Source: Ottowia massiliensis (GTDB lineage Bacteria > Pseudomonadota > Gammaproteobacteria > Burkholderiales > Burkholderiaceae_C). Taken from it: a stretch of DNA of 64,000 nucleotides. The DNA is taken from assembly GCF_900240305.1 (NCBI RefSeq), contig NZ_LT964854.1, positions 2,666,001 to 2,730,000 of the forward strand, read 5' to 3'. The notes under the pieces are model-generated. The model saw only the letters and a program-made list of their open reading frames with translations, ran no database searches and was not told the DNA's origin. The position numbers and the translations under genes were made by a program. Positions 8,432 to 17,218 of the stretch are shown in pieces (within the stretch, counting starts at the first letter, position 1; each line of letters begins with the position of its first letter).

Positions 8432-10831
8432 ATGTCTGCACTTTTTGATGCGGCCGCCTTGGTCGTGCCTTTTGAAAAACTGCGAATGAGCGATGTCGAG
8501 GCCGTCGGTGGCAAGAACGCCAGCCTGGGCGAGATGATTTCGCAATTGCCGCAAGGCGTGCGCGTGCCCACGGGCTTTGCCACCACGGCGCACGCCTTTC
8601 GCCAGTTTCTGGCCTACGGCGGGCTGGATGAGCGCATCCGCCAGCGGCTGGCCTCGCTGAACACGGAAGACGTGCGCGCGCTGGCCGATGCGGGCGCCGA
8701 AATCCGCCGCTGGGTGCAGGAGCAGCCTTTTCCGGCTGATCTGGAAAAGGCCATCCGCGATGCCTTTGACGCATTGAGCGCGGGCAACGCGCAGGCCTGC
8801 TTTGCCGTGCGCTCTTCGGCCACGGCGGAGGATTTGCCCGACGCCTCGTTTGCCGGCCAGCAGGAAACCTTTCTGAACGTGGCGGGCATCGAGCAGGTGC
8901 TGGAGAAGATGAAAGAGGTGTTTGCCAGCCTCTACAACGACCGCGCCATCAGCTACCGCGTGCACAAGGGCTTCGCGCACGAGCACGTGGCCCTGTCGGC
9001 GGGCGTGCAGCGCATGGTGCGCTCCGACCAGGGCGCAGCGGGCGTGATGTTCACCATCGACACCGAAAGCGGCTTTGACCAGGTGGTGTTCATCACCTCC
9101 AGCTACGGCCTGGGCGAGACGGTGGTGCAAGGCGCGGTGAACCCCGACGAGTTCTATGTGCACAAGCCCATGCTGCAAGCGGGCAAGCAGGCCCTCATCC
9201 GCCGCAACCTGGGCAGCAAGCTCATTCAGATGGTGTTTGCCACGCCGGAAGAAAAAGCCGCCACGGGCCGCCTGGTGCAAACCGTGGACGTGCCCGCCGA
9301 GCAGCGCAACCGCTACAGCCTCACCGACGCCGAAGTGGAGCAGCTGGCCCGCTACGCGCTGGTGATCGAGCAGCACTATGGCCGCCCGATGGACATCGAA
9401 TGGGGCAAAGACGGCACGGACGGCCAGCTCTACATCCTTCAGGCGCGCCCCGAAACCGTGAAAAGCCAGCAGCAGGGCAAAACCGAGCAGCGCTACCGCC
9501 TCAAAAACAAGGGCGCCGTGCTGGCCGAAGGCCGCGCCATCGGCCAGAAAATCGGCGCCGGCCCCGTGCGCCTGGTGCGCGACACCAGCGAAATGGAGCG
9601 CGTGCAGCCCGGCGACGTGCTGGTGACCGACATGACCGACCCCAACTGGGAGCCGGTGATGAAGCGCGCCAGCGCCATCGTCACCAACCGGGGCGGGCGC
9701 ACCTGCCACGCGGCCATCATCGCGCGCGAGCTGGGCATCCCGGCCGTTGTCGGCGCGGGCAACGCCACGGAGGCGCTCAAGGATGGCACGCTCGTGACCG
9801 TCAGCTGCGCCGAAGGCGACACGGGCCGCATTTACGACGGCCTGCTCGAAACCGAAGTGAGCGAAGTGCAGCGCGGCGCCATGCCCGCCATCGGCGCCAA
9901 GATCATGATGAACGTGGGCAACCCGCAGCTGGCCTTTGATTTCGCCCAGCTGCCCAACGACGGCGTGGGCCTGGCGCGGCTGGAATTCATCATCAACAAC
10001 AACATTGGCGTGCACCCCAAGGCCATCCTGGACTACCCGCAAGTGGATGCCGACCTGAAAAAAGCCGTGGAAAGCGTGGCGCGCGGCCACGCCAGCCCCC
10101 GCGCCTTCTACGTGGACAAAGTGGCCGAAGGCGTGGCCACCATCGCCGCCGCCTTCTGGCCCAAGCCCGTCATCGTGCGCCTGTCAGACTTCAAGAGCAA
10201 CGAATACCGCAAGCTCATCGGCGGCAGCCGCTACGAGCCGGAAGAAGAAAACCCCATGCTCGGCTTTCGCGGCGCGGCCCGCTACATCAGCGAAGACTTC
10301 GGCCCCGCCTTCGCCATGGAATGCGAAGCCCTCAAGCGCGTGCGCGACGACATGGGCCTGACCAACGTGCAAGTGATGGCGCCCTTCGTGCGCACCCTGG
10401 GCCAGGCCGAGCGCGTCACCGCCTTGCTGGCCGAACACGGGCTCAAACGCGGCAGCAACGGCCTGAAGCTCATCATGATGTGCGAAATCCCCAGCAACGC
10501 CGTGCTGGCCGACGAGTTCCTCGAATACTTCGACGGCTTTTCCATCGGCTCCAACGACCTCACCCAGCTCACCCTGGGGCTGGACCGCGACAGCGGCATG
10601 GAACTGCTGGCCGCCGACTTCGACGAGCGCGACCCCGCCGTCAAGGCCCTGATCGCCCGCGTCATCAAGGCCTGCCGCGCGCAAGGCAAATACATCGGCA
10701 TCTGCGGACAAGGCCCCAGCGACCACCCCGACTTCGCCCGCTGGCTGGTTCAGCAAGGCATCGTCTCGCTCTCGCTCAACCCCGACAGCGTGGCGGAAAC
10801 CTGGATGCAGCTGGCCAACCTGCCCAGCTGA
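8432..10831 (+). CDS. ppsA: Phosphoenolpyruvate synthase (pyruvate, water dikinase)
   Basis: Converts pyruvate, ATP and water to phosphoenolpyruvate, AMP and phosphate, the entry step of gluconeogenesis in the cytoplasm. The 799 residues match the usual length (E. coli about 792). The start ATG at 8432 (MSALFDAAALVVPFEKL) has TTGGAG nine bases upstream. Visible are the N-terminal ATP-grasp part (GGKNASLGEMI near residue 25, AVRSSATAEDLPDASFAGQQ), the phosphohistidine swivel motif GGRTCHAAIIARELG near residue 425, and the C-terminal PEP-binding barrel with GSNDLTQLTLGLDRDS and the catalytic-type cysteine in GICGQGPSD. A P1 peptidase gene follows 10 bases later. Confidence 0.97.
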   Translation: MSALFDAAALVVPFEKLRMSDVEAVGGKNASLGEMISQLPQGVRVPTGFATTAHAFRQFLAYGGLDERIRQRLASLNTEDVRALADAGAEIRRWVQEQPFPADLEKAIRDAFDALSAGNAQACFAVRSSATAEDLPDASFAGQQETFLNVAGIEQVLEKMKEVFASLYNDRAISYRVHKGFAHEHVALSAGVQRMVRSDQGAAGVMFTIDTESGFDQVVFITSSYGLGETVVQGAVNPDEFYVHKPMLQAGKQALIRRNLGSKLIQMVFATPEEKAATGRLVQTVDVPAEQRNRYSLTDAEVEQLARYALVIEQHYGRPMDIEWGKDGTDGQLYILQARPETVKSQQQGKTEQRYRLKNKGAVLAEGRAIGQKIGAGPVRLVRDTSEMERVQPGDVLVTDMTDPNWEPVMKRASAIVTNRGGRTCHAAIIARELGIPAVVGAGNATEALKDGTLVTVSCAEGDTGRIYDGLLETEVSEVQRGAMPAIGAKIMMNVGNPQLAFDFAQLPNDGVGLARLEFIINNNIGVHPKAILDYPQVDADLKKAVESVARGHASPRAFYVDKVAEGVATIAAAFWPKPVIVRLSDFKSNEYRKLIGGSRYEPEEENPMLGFRGAARYISEDFGPAFAMECEALKRVRDDMGLTNVQVMAPFVRTLGQAERVTALLAEHGLKRGSNGLKLIMMCEIPSNAVLADEFLEYFDGFSIGSNDLTQLTLGLDRDSGMELLAADFDERDPAVKALIARVIKACRAQGKYIGICGQGPSDHPDFARWLVQQGIVSLSLNPDSVAETWMQLANLPS

Positions 10832-10841
10832 AAACGCCGCC

Positions 10842-11873
10842 ATGCCTGAGCGGTTTCCCGGCTGCATCACCCGGGTGCGCGGCATCAGCGCGGGCCACTT
10901 CACCGACACGCGCCGCCCCACCGGGTGCAGTGTGGTCATCGCCCGTCCCGGCGCTGTAGGCGGAGTGGATGTGCGCGGCGCCGCGCCCGGCACGCGCGAG
11001 ACCGACCTGCTCGCCCCCGCCAACACCGTCAGCGTGGTGCATGCCGTGCTGCTGTCTGGCGGCAGCGCCTGGGGGCTGGATGCAGCCGGCGGCGTGATGC
11101 GCTGGCTGCACGGGCAGGGCTTGGGGCTGGATGCGGGCAGCCCTGAAACGCCCGCCCGCGTGCCCATCGTGCCCGCCGCCGTGCTGTTTGACCTGCACGT
11201 CGGCGCAGACCCCGCCCGGCAGCCGCCCGTCTGCCCTGATGCCGCCGCTGGCTACGCCGCCTGCCAGGCCAGCCTGGAGCGCGGGGCGCTGGCCGAAGGC
11301 AACGTCGGCGCGGGCGCGGGCGCTACCGTCGGCAAGATGTTCGGCATGGGCTGCGCCATGAAAGGCGGCATTGGCGCCGCCTCTGTCACGCTGGACGGCG
11401 TGACCGTGGGCGCGCTCGTTGCCGTCAATGCCCTGGGCGATGTGCGCGACGCCCAGGGCCGCCTGCTGGCCGGCGCCCGCACCGCTGATGGCGCGGCGCT
11501 GCGCGACACCGCCCGCGCCCTGCTGGCGGGCGAGCCGCCTGCGGCCCTGCTGACCGGGCGCAATACCACCATTGGCGTCATCGCCACCGACGCCGCCCTG
11601 GACAAAGCCGGCGCCTGCCGCCTGGCCACCGCCGGGCACGACGGGCTGGCCCGCGCCATCAACCCCGTGCATACCTGCGCTGATGGCGACACCCTCTTTG
11701 CCCTGGCCACCGGGCAGGCCCCCGCCCCCGGCCCGGGGCTGAATGTGCTGGCCGCGCTGGCCGCCGAAGCCGTGGCCCGCGCCTGCGTCAATGCCGTGCG
11801 CGCCGCCGCCAGCGTGCAGGCCGGCGCGCTGTGGCTGCCAGCCTGCGCCCAAGAGCTGCCCGTGGCGCCCTGA
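10842..11873 (+). CDS. P1 family peptidase (DmpA/L-aminopeptidase-D-esterase type)
   Basis: 343 residues, a self-processing N-terminal-nucleophile hydrolase of family S58. Typical motifs are GHFTDTRRPTGCSVV near the start, LLSGGSAWGLDAAGGVMRWL (about residues 68-87), the glycine-rich NVGAGAGATVGKM and the LLTGRNTTIGVIATDAAL block, where autocleavage before a Thr or Ser exposes the nucleophile. The family includes aminopeptidases acting on small peptides; the substrate here is unknown. The start at 10842 lies 10 bases behind the ppsA stop, so the two are probably co-transcribed. A family-A repeat follows in the convergent gap to folK. Confidence 0.88.
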   Translation: MPERFPGCITRVRGISAGHFTDTRRPTGCSVVIARPGAVGGVDVRGAAPGTRETDLLAPANTVSVVHAVLLSGGSAWGLDAAGGVMRWLHGQGLGLDAGSPETPARVPIVPAAVLFDLHVGADPARQPPVCPDAAAGYAACQASLERGALAEGNVGAGAGATVGKMFGMGCAMKGGIGAASVTLDGVTVGALVAVNALGDVRDAQGRLLAGARTADGAALRDTARALLAGEPPAALLTGRNTTIGVIATDAALDKAGACRLATAGHDGLARAINPVHTCADGDTLFALATGQAPAPGPGLNVLAALAAEAVARACVNAVRAAASVQAGALWLPACAQELPVAP

Positions 11874-11970
11874 ACGCAGCCTGATGGCGCAGCCGCCGTC
11901 TTGCACTTCATGGCGCCAAAACGCGGCAGACCTTCATGGCCTTGCTCATTCCTTTCTGCGCTCTTCCCTT

Positions 11971-12050
11971 TTTCGCTCCTTTATCCATAGCAATAGGTCC
12001 TAGTGGAAATTGCGCAGAATGGCATTTCCACCCCCTTGAATTTGCTTCTG
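11971..12050 (-). repeat. Family-A dispersed repeat, copy 3
   Basis: Inverted orientation: TCGCTCCTTTATCCATAGCA, then GGTCCTAGTGGAA, ending TTTGCTTCTG. It lies in the convergent gap between the P1 peptidase gene and folK. Confidence 0.85.
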
Positions 12051-12152
12051 TTTTTGATGCCGCCGGGCGGCTCCGGCAAGCGCGGGCGCGCCAGAACCCG
12101 CCCGCAGACACGCCGCAAGCGGGCGCGCGTGCAGGCGCGCCAGCAGGCTCTC

Positions 12153-12635
12153 TCAAGGCAGCCGCTCGATGGCCTGCCCGGCCACGGCGGCCAGCGCTTC
12201 GGGGGGAACCAGTGCGGGGGCGATTTCGGCCAGCGGCCAGAGCACGAAGGCGCGTTGCAGCATGCGCGGGTGCGGCAGGGTCAGGCGCGGGGTGTCAAGG
12301 CGCTGCTGGCCGTAGAGGAGCAAATCCAGATCGAGCGTGCGCGGGGCGTTGCGCCAGGGGCGCTGGCGGCCTTCGGCGGTTTCGATGGCCTGGAGGGCGG
12401 CGAGCAATTGCAGCGGGGGCAGGCCGGTGGCCACGCTGGCGGCGGCGTTGATGGAGTCGGGGCCGCTGGCGTCCACGGGGGCGCTGCGGTAGAGGCTGGA
12501 GGCGGCGAGCAGCCGCGTTTGCGGCAGGGCGGCCAGGGCGGCGAAGGCGCGGCGCACGGTGGCGGCGGCGTCGCCCAGATTGCCGCCCAGGGCGATGTAG
12601 GCCGTGTGAGCGGCGGCGTCCATGTCCTTGCTCAT
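12153..12635 (-). CDS. folK: 2-amino-4-hydroxy-6-hydroxymethyldihydropteridine pyrophosphokinase
   Basis: Transfers pyrophosphate from ATP to 6-hydroxymethyl-dihydropterin in folate synthesis. 160 residues if read from ATG at 12635, one base after the pcnB stop; an in-frame ATG at 12623 is the alternative. Motifs: YIALGGNLGD near the N-terminus, SSLYRSAPVD, and the signature RTLDLDLLLYG followed by LPHPRMLQRAFVL. The family is about 160 residues, so the gene is complete. It is the last gene of the hda/HAD/pcnB/folK-like run, translationally linked to pcnB. Confidence 0.95.
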   Translation of the reverse strand: MSKDMDAAAHTAYIALGGNLGDAAATVRRAFAALAALPQTRLLAASSLYRSAPVDASGPDSINAAASVATGLPPLQLLAALQAIETAEGRQRPWRNAPRTLDLDLLLYGQQRLDTPRLTLPHPRMLQRAFVLWPLAEIAPALVPPEALAAVAGQAIERLP

Positions 12636-12636
12636 C

Positions 12637-14244
12637 TCATTCCGCAGCGGGCGGCTGGCGGGACGGCGTCGCATGGGCCGCTGGCGCACTGGCGGTTTCA
12701 GGCGCGCCGCCTGCGGGTTTGCGGCGGCGGCGGCGTTTTTTGGCCGGGGCGGCGCCGTCGGCTGGGGCAGCCTGCGGCAGGGCGGCTTCGCCTGCCGCAG
12801 CGGGGCCTGGGCTGGCGGAATCAGCAGGACTGGCCGGGCTGGCCGCAGGCGCGGCGGCTTTGGGCTTGCGCGCCTTGCTGCGCGGGGCGCGCTGCTGCTC
12901 GGCGCGGGCCTGGGCGATGAGGTCTTCGCGCACGCCCTGGCCAGACTGGGCGAATTGCGTCCACCAGTCGGCCAGCATTTCGGGCACTTCGCCATTGGCG
13001 GCGCGCAGCTGCAAAAAGTCCAGCCCGGCGCGAAAGCGCGGCTGCTCTGCCAGGGTGTGGCAGCTGGCGCCGGTGCGTTTTTCAAAGCGCGGCTGCATCA
13101 TCCAGATTTCGCGCATGTCGGCGGCCAGCCGGCCCCGGCCGGATACGTCGCCGATGCGGGCGTCAAACACTTCGTCAATGGCCGCTTGCAGGGCGGGGTG
13201 CGTGTGTTCGCCTTGCGCGGTGCGCTGCTGCCAAAGGGCGCGCACGTCTTGCCAGAGCAGGCAGGCGAGCAAGAAGCTGGGGGCGACGGGCTTGCCTTCG
13301 GCCACGCGGCGGTCGGTGTCTTGCAGGGCGGCGGCCATGAAAGGCTCTTGCGCGCGCTGCACGGCCAAATCCAGCAGGGGGTAGATGCCCTGGGCCAGGC
13401 CGAGTTTTTTGAGCTGCTCCACGCTGGCCTGGCCGTGGCCGGTTTGCAGCAGCTTGAGCATTTCGTCAAACAGGCGGCTTTGGGGCACGTCGGCCAGCAG
13501 GCCCTTGAGGGCGGCGAGCGGGCGGCTGGTTTTGGCGTCGAGCTTGAAGCCCAGGTGCGCGAGCTTGGCGGCAAAGCGCGTGGCGCGGATGATGCGCACG
13601 GGGTCTTCGCGGTAGCGCGCGGCGGCGTCGCCAATCATGCGCAGCACGCGCTTTTGCGCGTCGGCAAAGCCGTTGTGGTAGTCCACCACGATTTGGCTTT
13701 GCGGGTCGTAGTACATGGCGTTGATGCTGAAGTCGCGCCGGGCGGCGTCTTCGTGCTGCGGCCCCCACACGTTGTCGCGCAGCACGCGGCCGGAGGCATC
13801 CACGGCGTGTTTCACGCCCGCAAGCTGGCTTTTGGCGGTGCGCTCGTTGCCGCTGACGTGCTCGGCGTCAGCGCTGTCCAGGTGAGCGCGGAAGGTGGAA
13901 ACTTCGATCACTTCGTGCTCGCGCCCGCGCCCGAAAACCACGTGCACGATGCGAAAGCGCCGCCCGATGATGAAGGCGCGCCGGAACAGCGCCTTGACCT
14001 GCTCGGGCGTGGCGTTGGTGGCCACGTCAAAGTCTTTGGGGCGCAGGCCCAGCAGCAAGTCGCGCACGGCGCCGCCGACGATGTAGGCCTCGTACCCCGC
14101 GTTTTTGAGTGTGCTGACCACGCTGATGGCGCGGCCATCGACCAGCGACAGGTCAATGCGGTGCGTGGCCGGGCCGATTTCCACGCGCTTGCCAAAGCGG
14201 CTTTTGCGGCGGCCCGTGAGTTTGTCGAGCAGTTCGCGAATCAT
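12637..14244 (-). CDS. pcnB: Poly(A) polymerase I
   Basis: Adds poly(A) tails to RNA 3' ends and so promotes RNA decay. 535 residues, start ATG at 14244. The nucleotidyltransferase head carries YIVGGAVRDLLLGLRPKDFD and ATNATPEQV (about residues 54-85), with the paired acidic residues of the class II family, followed by RDFSINAMYYDP and the RNA-binding neck (RYREDPVRIIRATRFAAKL). The C-terminal 70 residues are low-complexity and rich in Ala, Pro and Lys/Arg (KKRRRRRKPAGG), as is common in betaproteobacterial PcnB. Its start overlaps the stop of the upstream HAD gene by a few bases. Confidence 0.95.
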   Translation of the reverse strand: MIRELLDKLTGRRKSRFGKRVEIGPATHRIDLSLVDGRAISVVSTLKNAGYEAYIVGGAVRDLLLGLRPKDFDVATNATPEQVKALFRRAFIIGRRFRIVHVVFGRGREHEVIEVSTFRAHLDSADAEHVSGNERTAKSQLAGVKHAVDASGRVLRDNVWGPQHEDAARRDFSINAMYYDPQSQIVVDYHNGFADAQKRVLRMIGDAAARYREDPVRIIRATRFAAKLAHLGFKLDAKTSRPLAALKGLLADVPQSRLFDEMLKLLQTGHGQASVEQLKKLGLAQGIYPLLDLAVQRAQEPFMAAALQDTDRRVAEGKPVAPSFLLACLLWQDVRALWQQRTAQGEHTHPALQAAIDEVFDARIGDVSGRGRLAADMREIWMMQPRFEKRTGASCHTLAEQPRFRAGLDFLQLRAANGEVPEMLADWWTQFAQSGQGVREDLIAQARAEQQRAPRSKARKPKAAAPAASPASPADSASPGPAAAGEAALPQAAPADGAAPAKKRRRRRKPAGGAPETASAPAAHATPSRQPPAAE

Positions 14245-14915
14245 GGCTGCGCTCCAAACAGCTCCAGCACGGGCCAGCCGCGCTCCAGCGCGATGGGGCG
14301 CAGGCGCGCATCGGGGTTGGCGGCCACGGGGCGCTGCACTTTTTCAAGCAGGGGCAAGTCGTTGATGGAGTCGCTGTAGAAGGTGGCGTCCGCATCGGCC
14401 CAGCCCAGGCCGCGCGCGGCCAGCCACTGGCCCACGCGGGTGATTTTTCCTTCGCGAAAAGACGGCGTGCCCTCGATTTCGCCCGTGAACCAGCCGCCGG
14501 GGCCGCGCTCCAGGTTGATGGCAATCAGCTCGTCCACGCCCAGCGCGTGGGCAATGGGGCGGGTGATGAATTCGTTGGTGGCGGTGACGATGGCCACGGC
14601 CTCGCCCGCCCGGCGGTGCTGCTCGATCAGCGCCAGCGCCTGCGGGCGGATGGCCGGGGCGATGACTTCGCGCATGAACTGCGCATGCGCGCGCGCGGCC
14701 GCCTCCGGCCCCTGGCGGCGCACGGCGGCGGTGGAAAAGCGCACGTATTCGTGAATATCGAGCGTGCCCGCCTTGTATTGCGCGTAGAAGGCTTCGTTTT
14801 TCTGCCGGAAGGCTTCGCCCTCCGTCCAGCCGATGCGGGTGGTGAACTCGCCCCAGGCGTGGTCGGAGTCCAGCGGCAGCAAGGTGTAGTCAAGGTCGAA
14901 AAGAGCCAGTTTCAT
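14241..14915 (-). CDS. HAD-superfamily IB hydrolase (SerB-like phosphatase)
   Basis: 224 residues, start ATG at 14915. Motif I FDLDYTLL (nucleophile Asp7, acid/base Asp9), motif II in AIVTATNEF, the lysine in FREGKITRV and motif IV YSDSINDLPLL mark a HAD-IB phosphatase of the SerB or phosphoserine/phosphocholine phosphatase kind. The substrate cannot be read from the sequence. The stop overlaps the pcnB start. The same neighbourhood (HAD gene between hda and pcnB) is common in Comamonadaceae. Confidence 0.88.
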   Translation of the reverse strand: MKLALFDLDYTLLPLDSDHAWGEFTTRIGWTEGEAFRQKNEAFYAQYKAGTLDIHEYVRFSTAAVRRQGPEAAARAHAQFMREVIAPAIRPQALALIEQHRRAGEAVAIVTATNEFITRPIAHALGVDELIAINLERGPGGWFTGEIEGTPSFREGKITRVGQWLAARGLGWADADATFYSDSINDLPLLEKVQRPVAANPDARLRPIALERGWPVLELFGAQP

Positions 14916-14979
14916 GGGGTTTCAGGGGAAAAGGCGCAACGGGCGGCGGCAAGGGCGGCGGCAGGGCGGCAAAACGCCC

Positions 14980-15675
14980 TCAGGCCCCTTCCTCCAGCAT
15001 GGCCTTGATGAGCGGAATGGTCACAGCCCGCCGCGTTTGCAGGCTGTAGCGGTCCAGGCGCTCGAGCAGGCGCATGAGACTGCCCATGTCGCGCGAAAAG
15101 CGGGTGAGCACGTAATCGGTCACGCCCTCGCCCAGCGCAAGGCCGCGCTGGGCGGCGGCCTGTTGCAGCAGCGCGCGGCACTCGCCCTCCGTGGGCGCGT
15201 GAAGCTGGAACACGTGCCCCCAGCCCAGGCGCGAGCGCAAGTCTTCGCGCAGCGGCAAATCAGTCGGCGGCAGGCTGCCGGCGGCCAGCACGGCGCGCGG
15301 CGGCTGGCCGTCGGCGGGCGTCATGGCGTTGATGAACCAGTTGAAGGCGGTGTGCTGCTGGCCGGTGGCGTAAAGCTGCACGTCGTCCATCAGCGCCGCG
15401 CGCCAGCTGCCCTCAAACGGCGCATCGGCGGGCGAGGCCGCGTCCAGCCAGCCGCAAGGCTCGCCCTGCTGCTGCAAGGCATGCCGCGCAGCGCGCAGCA
15501 GGTGCGTTTTGCCGCTGCCCGCCTCGCCCCACAGATACACCGGCACGGGCGAGCGCTGGCGGCCCGCCGCGCACCACTGCGCCAGAAACTGCACGACCTC
15601 CTGATTGAGACGGCCCGCAAAACCCTCCAGCGTGGGCGCGGGAGCCAGTGCGATGTCAAGCGCGATTTGTTTCAT
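14980..15675 (-). CDS. hda: DnaA regulatory inactivator Hda
   Basis: 231 residues from ATG at 15675 (MKQIALDIALAPAPTLEGF). It is homologous to the AAA+ domain of DnaA and, with the beta clamp, stimulates ATP hydrolysis by DnaA to prevent re-initiation. Walker A GEAGSGKTHLL lies near residue 50, Walker B-like ALMDDVQLY near 100, and the sensor/arginine-finger region LREDLRSRLGWGHVFQL near 150. It lacks the DnaA DNA-binding domain. The N-terminal MKQIALDI resembles the clamp-binding peptide. It is the first gene of a minus-strand run with the HAD gene and pcnB. Confidence 0.93.
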   Translation of the reverse strand: MKQIALDIALAPAPTLEGFAGRLNQEVVQFLAQWCAAGRQRSPVPVYLWGEAGSGKTHLLRAARHALQQQGEPCGWLDAASPADAPFEGSWRAALMDDVQLYATGQQHTAFNWFINAMTPADGQPPRAVLAAGSLPPTDLPLREDLRSRLGWGHVFQLHAPTEGECRALLQQAAAQRGLALGEGVTDYVLTRFSRDMGSLMRLLERLDRYSLQTRRAVTIPLIKAMLEEGA

Positions 15676-16000
15676 GAACGGGAGCCTGCCCGGCGGCGGG
15701 CGCAACAGGCAAACGGGGCGAGCCAGGCAGGCGGAGGAACTTCAGAAAGAGGAGCAAATTCAAGGGGCCTGAAAAGGCATTTGTCGCACGATCCACGGGG
15801 AGGTCGTGCTATCAAGCAAGGAGCAAATATCAAGGGGCATTTCAGGCAGGCAGGCCCTGAACCGCCCTGGGGCCGCGCCTAAAATTGACGGTGGATTTTA
15901 TTGAACAGGGTGCGCTTGCGCGCACAACGCGCGGCAGGCCAGGGCGCAAGCCCGCCAGCGCGCAGCCCCGCCCGCCTTTGAGCTTTTTCTCCCATCTCGC
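15676..16000. other. Divergent intergenic region hda / purM
   Basis: The gap holds one family-A repeat (15749-15830) and presumably promoters for hda and purM. I do not see an unambiguous promoter. No small gene is evident. Confidence 0.5.
15749..15830 (+). repeat. Family-A dispersed repeat, copy 4
   Basis: Starts GAGGAGCAAATTCAAGG and ends AAGGAGCAAATAT. The core is altered to ATCCACGGGGAGGTCGTGCT in place of the usual CACTAGGACCT, making this a diverged member. Confidence 0.8.
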
Positions 16001-17038
16001 ATGAACACCCCTCTTTCCTACAAAGACGCCGGCGTTGATATTGACGCAGGCGACGCCCTGGTCGAGCGCATCAAGCCCCTGGCCCGCAAAACCCTGCGCG
16101 AAGGCGTGCTGGCCGGCATTGGCGGCTTTGGCGCGCTCTTTGAAGTGCCCCGCAAATACAAGGAGCCTGTGCTCGTGAGCGGCACCGACGGCGTGGGCAC
16201 CAAACTCAAGCTCGCCTTTGAATGGAACATGCACGGCGGCGTGGGCATCGACCTGGTCGCCATGAGCGTGAACGACGTGCTCGTGCAAGGCGCCGAGCCG
16301 CTCTTTTTTCTGGACTACTTCGCCTGCGGCAAGCTCGACGTGGACACCGCCGCCGCCGTGGTAGGCGGCATCGCCCGGGGCTGCGAAGAAAGCGGCTGCG
16401 CCCTCATCGGCGGCGAAACCGCCGAAATGCCCGGCATGTACCCCGCCGGTGAATACGACCTGGCCGGCTTTGCCGTGGGCGCGGCCGAAAAATCGCGCCT
16501 GCTCACCGGCCAGAGCGTGCGGGCGGGCGATGTGGTACTGGGCCTGGCCAGCAGCGGCGCGCACAGCAACGGCTACTCGCTCGTGCGCAAGTGCATCGAG
16601 CGCGCGCAGGCGCAAGGCGCGCTGCCCGAAACGCTGGACGGCCAGCCTTTCCGCCAGGCCATCATGCGCCCCACGCGCCTTTACGTGAAGCCCGTGCTCG
16701 CCACTTTGGCCGCGCACCCGCAGGCCATCCGCGCGCTGGCCCACATCACCGGCGGCGGCCTGCTCGAAAACATTCCCCGCGTGCTGCCCGAAGGGCTGGC
16801 CGCGCGCCTGCAAAAAGGCAGCTGGCCGCAAAGCGAACTCTTCGCCTGGCTGCAAAAAACCGCCGGCATCGACGACGCAGAAATGAACCGCACCTTCAAC
16901 AACGGCATCGGCATGGTGGTCATCGCCGCCGCCGAGGCCGCCGAGGCCGTGGCCGCCACCTTGCGCCAGCACGGCGAAACCGTTTACGCCATCGGCCACA
17001 TCACCGAACGCGCGGGCGCCGCCGTGACGGTGGCCTGA
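16001..17038 (+). CDS. purM: Phosphoribosylformylglycinamidine cyclo-ligase
   Basis: Fifth step of purine synthesis: ATP-dependent closure of the imidazole ring to form AIR. 345 residues, the usual length, start ATG at 16001. Motifs in order: YKDAGVDIDAGD, SGTDGVGTKLKLAFE, FLDYFACGKLD, GGETAEMPGMY, LASSGAHSNGYSLVRK and the glycine-rich AHITGGGLLENIPRVLP. A hairpin terminator follows the stop. Confidence 0.97.
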   Translation: MNTPLSYKDAGVDIDAGDALVERIKPLARKTLREGVLAGIGGFGALFEVPRKYKEPVLVSGTDGVGTKLKLAFEWNMHGGVGIDLVAMSVNDVLVQGAEPLFFLDYFACGKLDVDTAAAVVGGIARGCEESGCALIGGETAEMPGMYPAGEYDLAGFAVGAAEKSRLLTGQSVRAGDVVLGLASSGAHSNGYSLVRKCIERAQAQGALPETLDGQPFRQAIMRPTRLYVKPVLATLAAHPQAIRALAHITGGGLLENIPRVLPEGLAARLQKGSWPQSELFAWLQKTAGIDDAEMNRTFNNGIGMVVIAAAEAAEAVAATLRQHGETVYAIGHITERAGAAVTVA

Positions 17039-17055
17039 GCCGCTTTACCCGCCCC

Positions 17056-17087
17056 AGCCGCCCGGCCCAGCGCCCAGGCGGCTTTTT
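17056..17087 (+). terminator. Rho-independent terminator after purM
   Basis: The stem AGCCGCC pairs with GGCGGCT, followed by TTTTT, 17 bases past the purM stop. Confidence 0.7.
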
Positions 17088-17171
17088 CACGCCGCAAGCC
17101 ACGGCGGCCCATCCAGGCGGCCAGAACGCACGGGCGGACAGCCAGAAACCAGCCTTCCCCCTGATCCCCTT

Positions 17172-17217
17172 TGCGCGAAACCTACGCGAAACCTGCGCGA
17201 AACCTGAGCGAAACCTT
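17172..17217 (+). repeat. Four tandem 11-bp repeats in the mpl leader
   Basis: Four near-identical units of the form GCGCGAAACCT run directly into the ribosome-site region of mpl. The unit is not a known operator that I recognise. It could be a slipped-strand repeat whose unit number changes the leader length. Confidence 0.75.
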
Positions 17218-17218
17218 C

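Noticed and set aside
8210..10090. Long open frame of 626 codons on the minus strand across ppsA
   Set aside because: It lies antisense to an unmistakable PEP synthase and is rich in His, Ala and Gly, as usual for shadows of GC-rich codons. No family resemblance or ribosome site.
12622..14379. 585-codon plus-strand frame opposite pcnB and folK
   Set aside because: Antisense shadow of well-recognised genes; composition is typical of a mirrored high-GC frame.
17172..17217. Tandem 11-bp repeats considered as a CRISPR or iteron array
   Set aside because: Too short, only four units, no spacers and no replication genes nearby.
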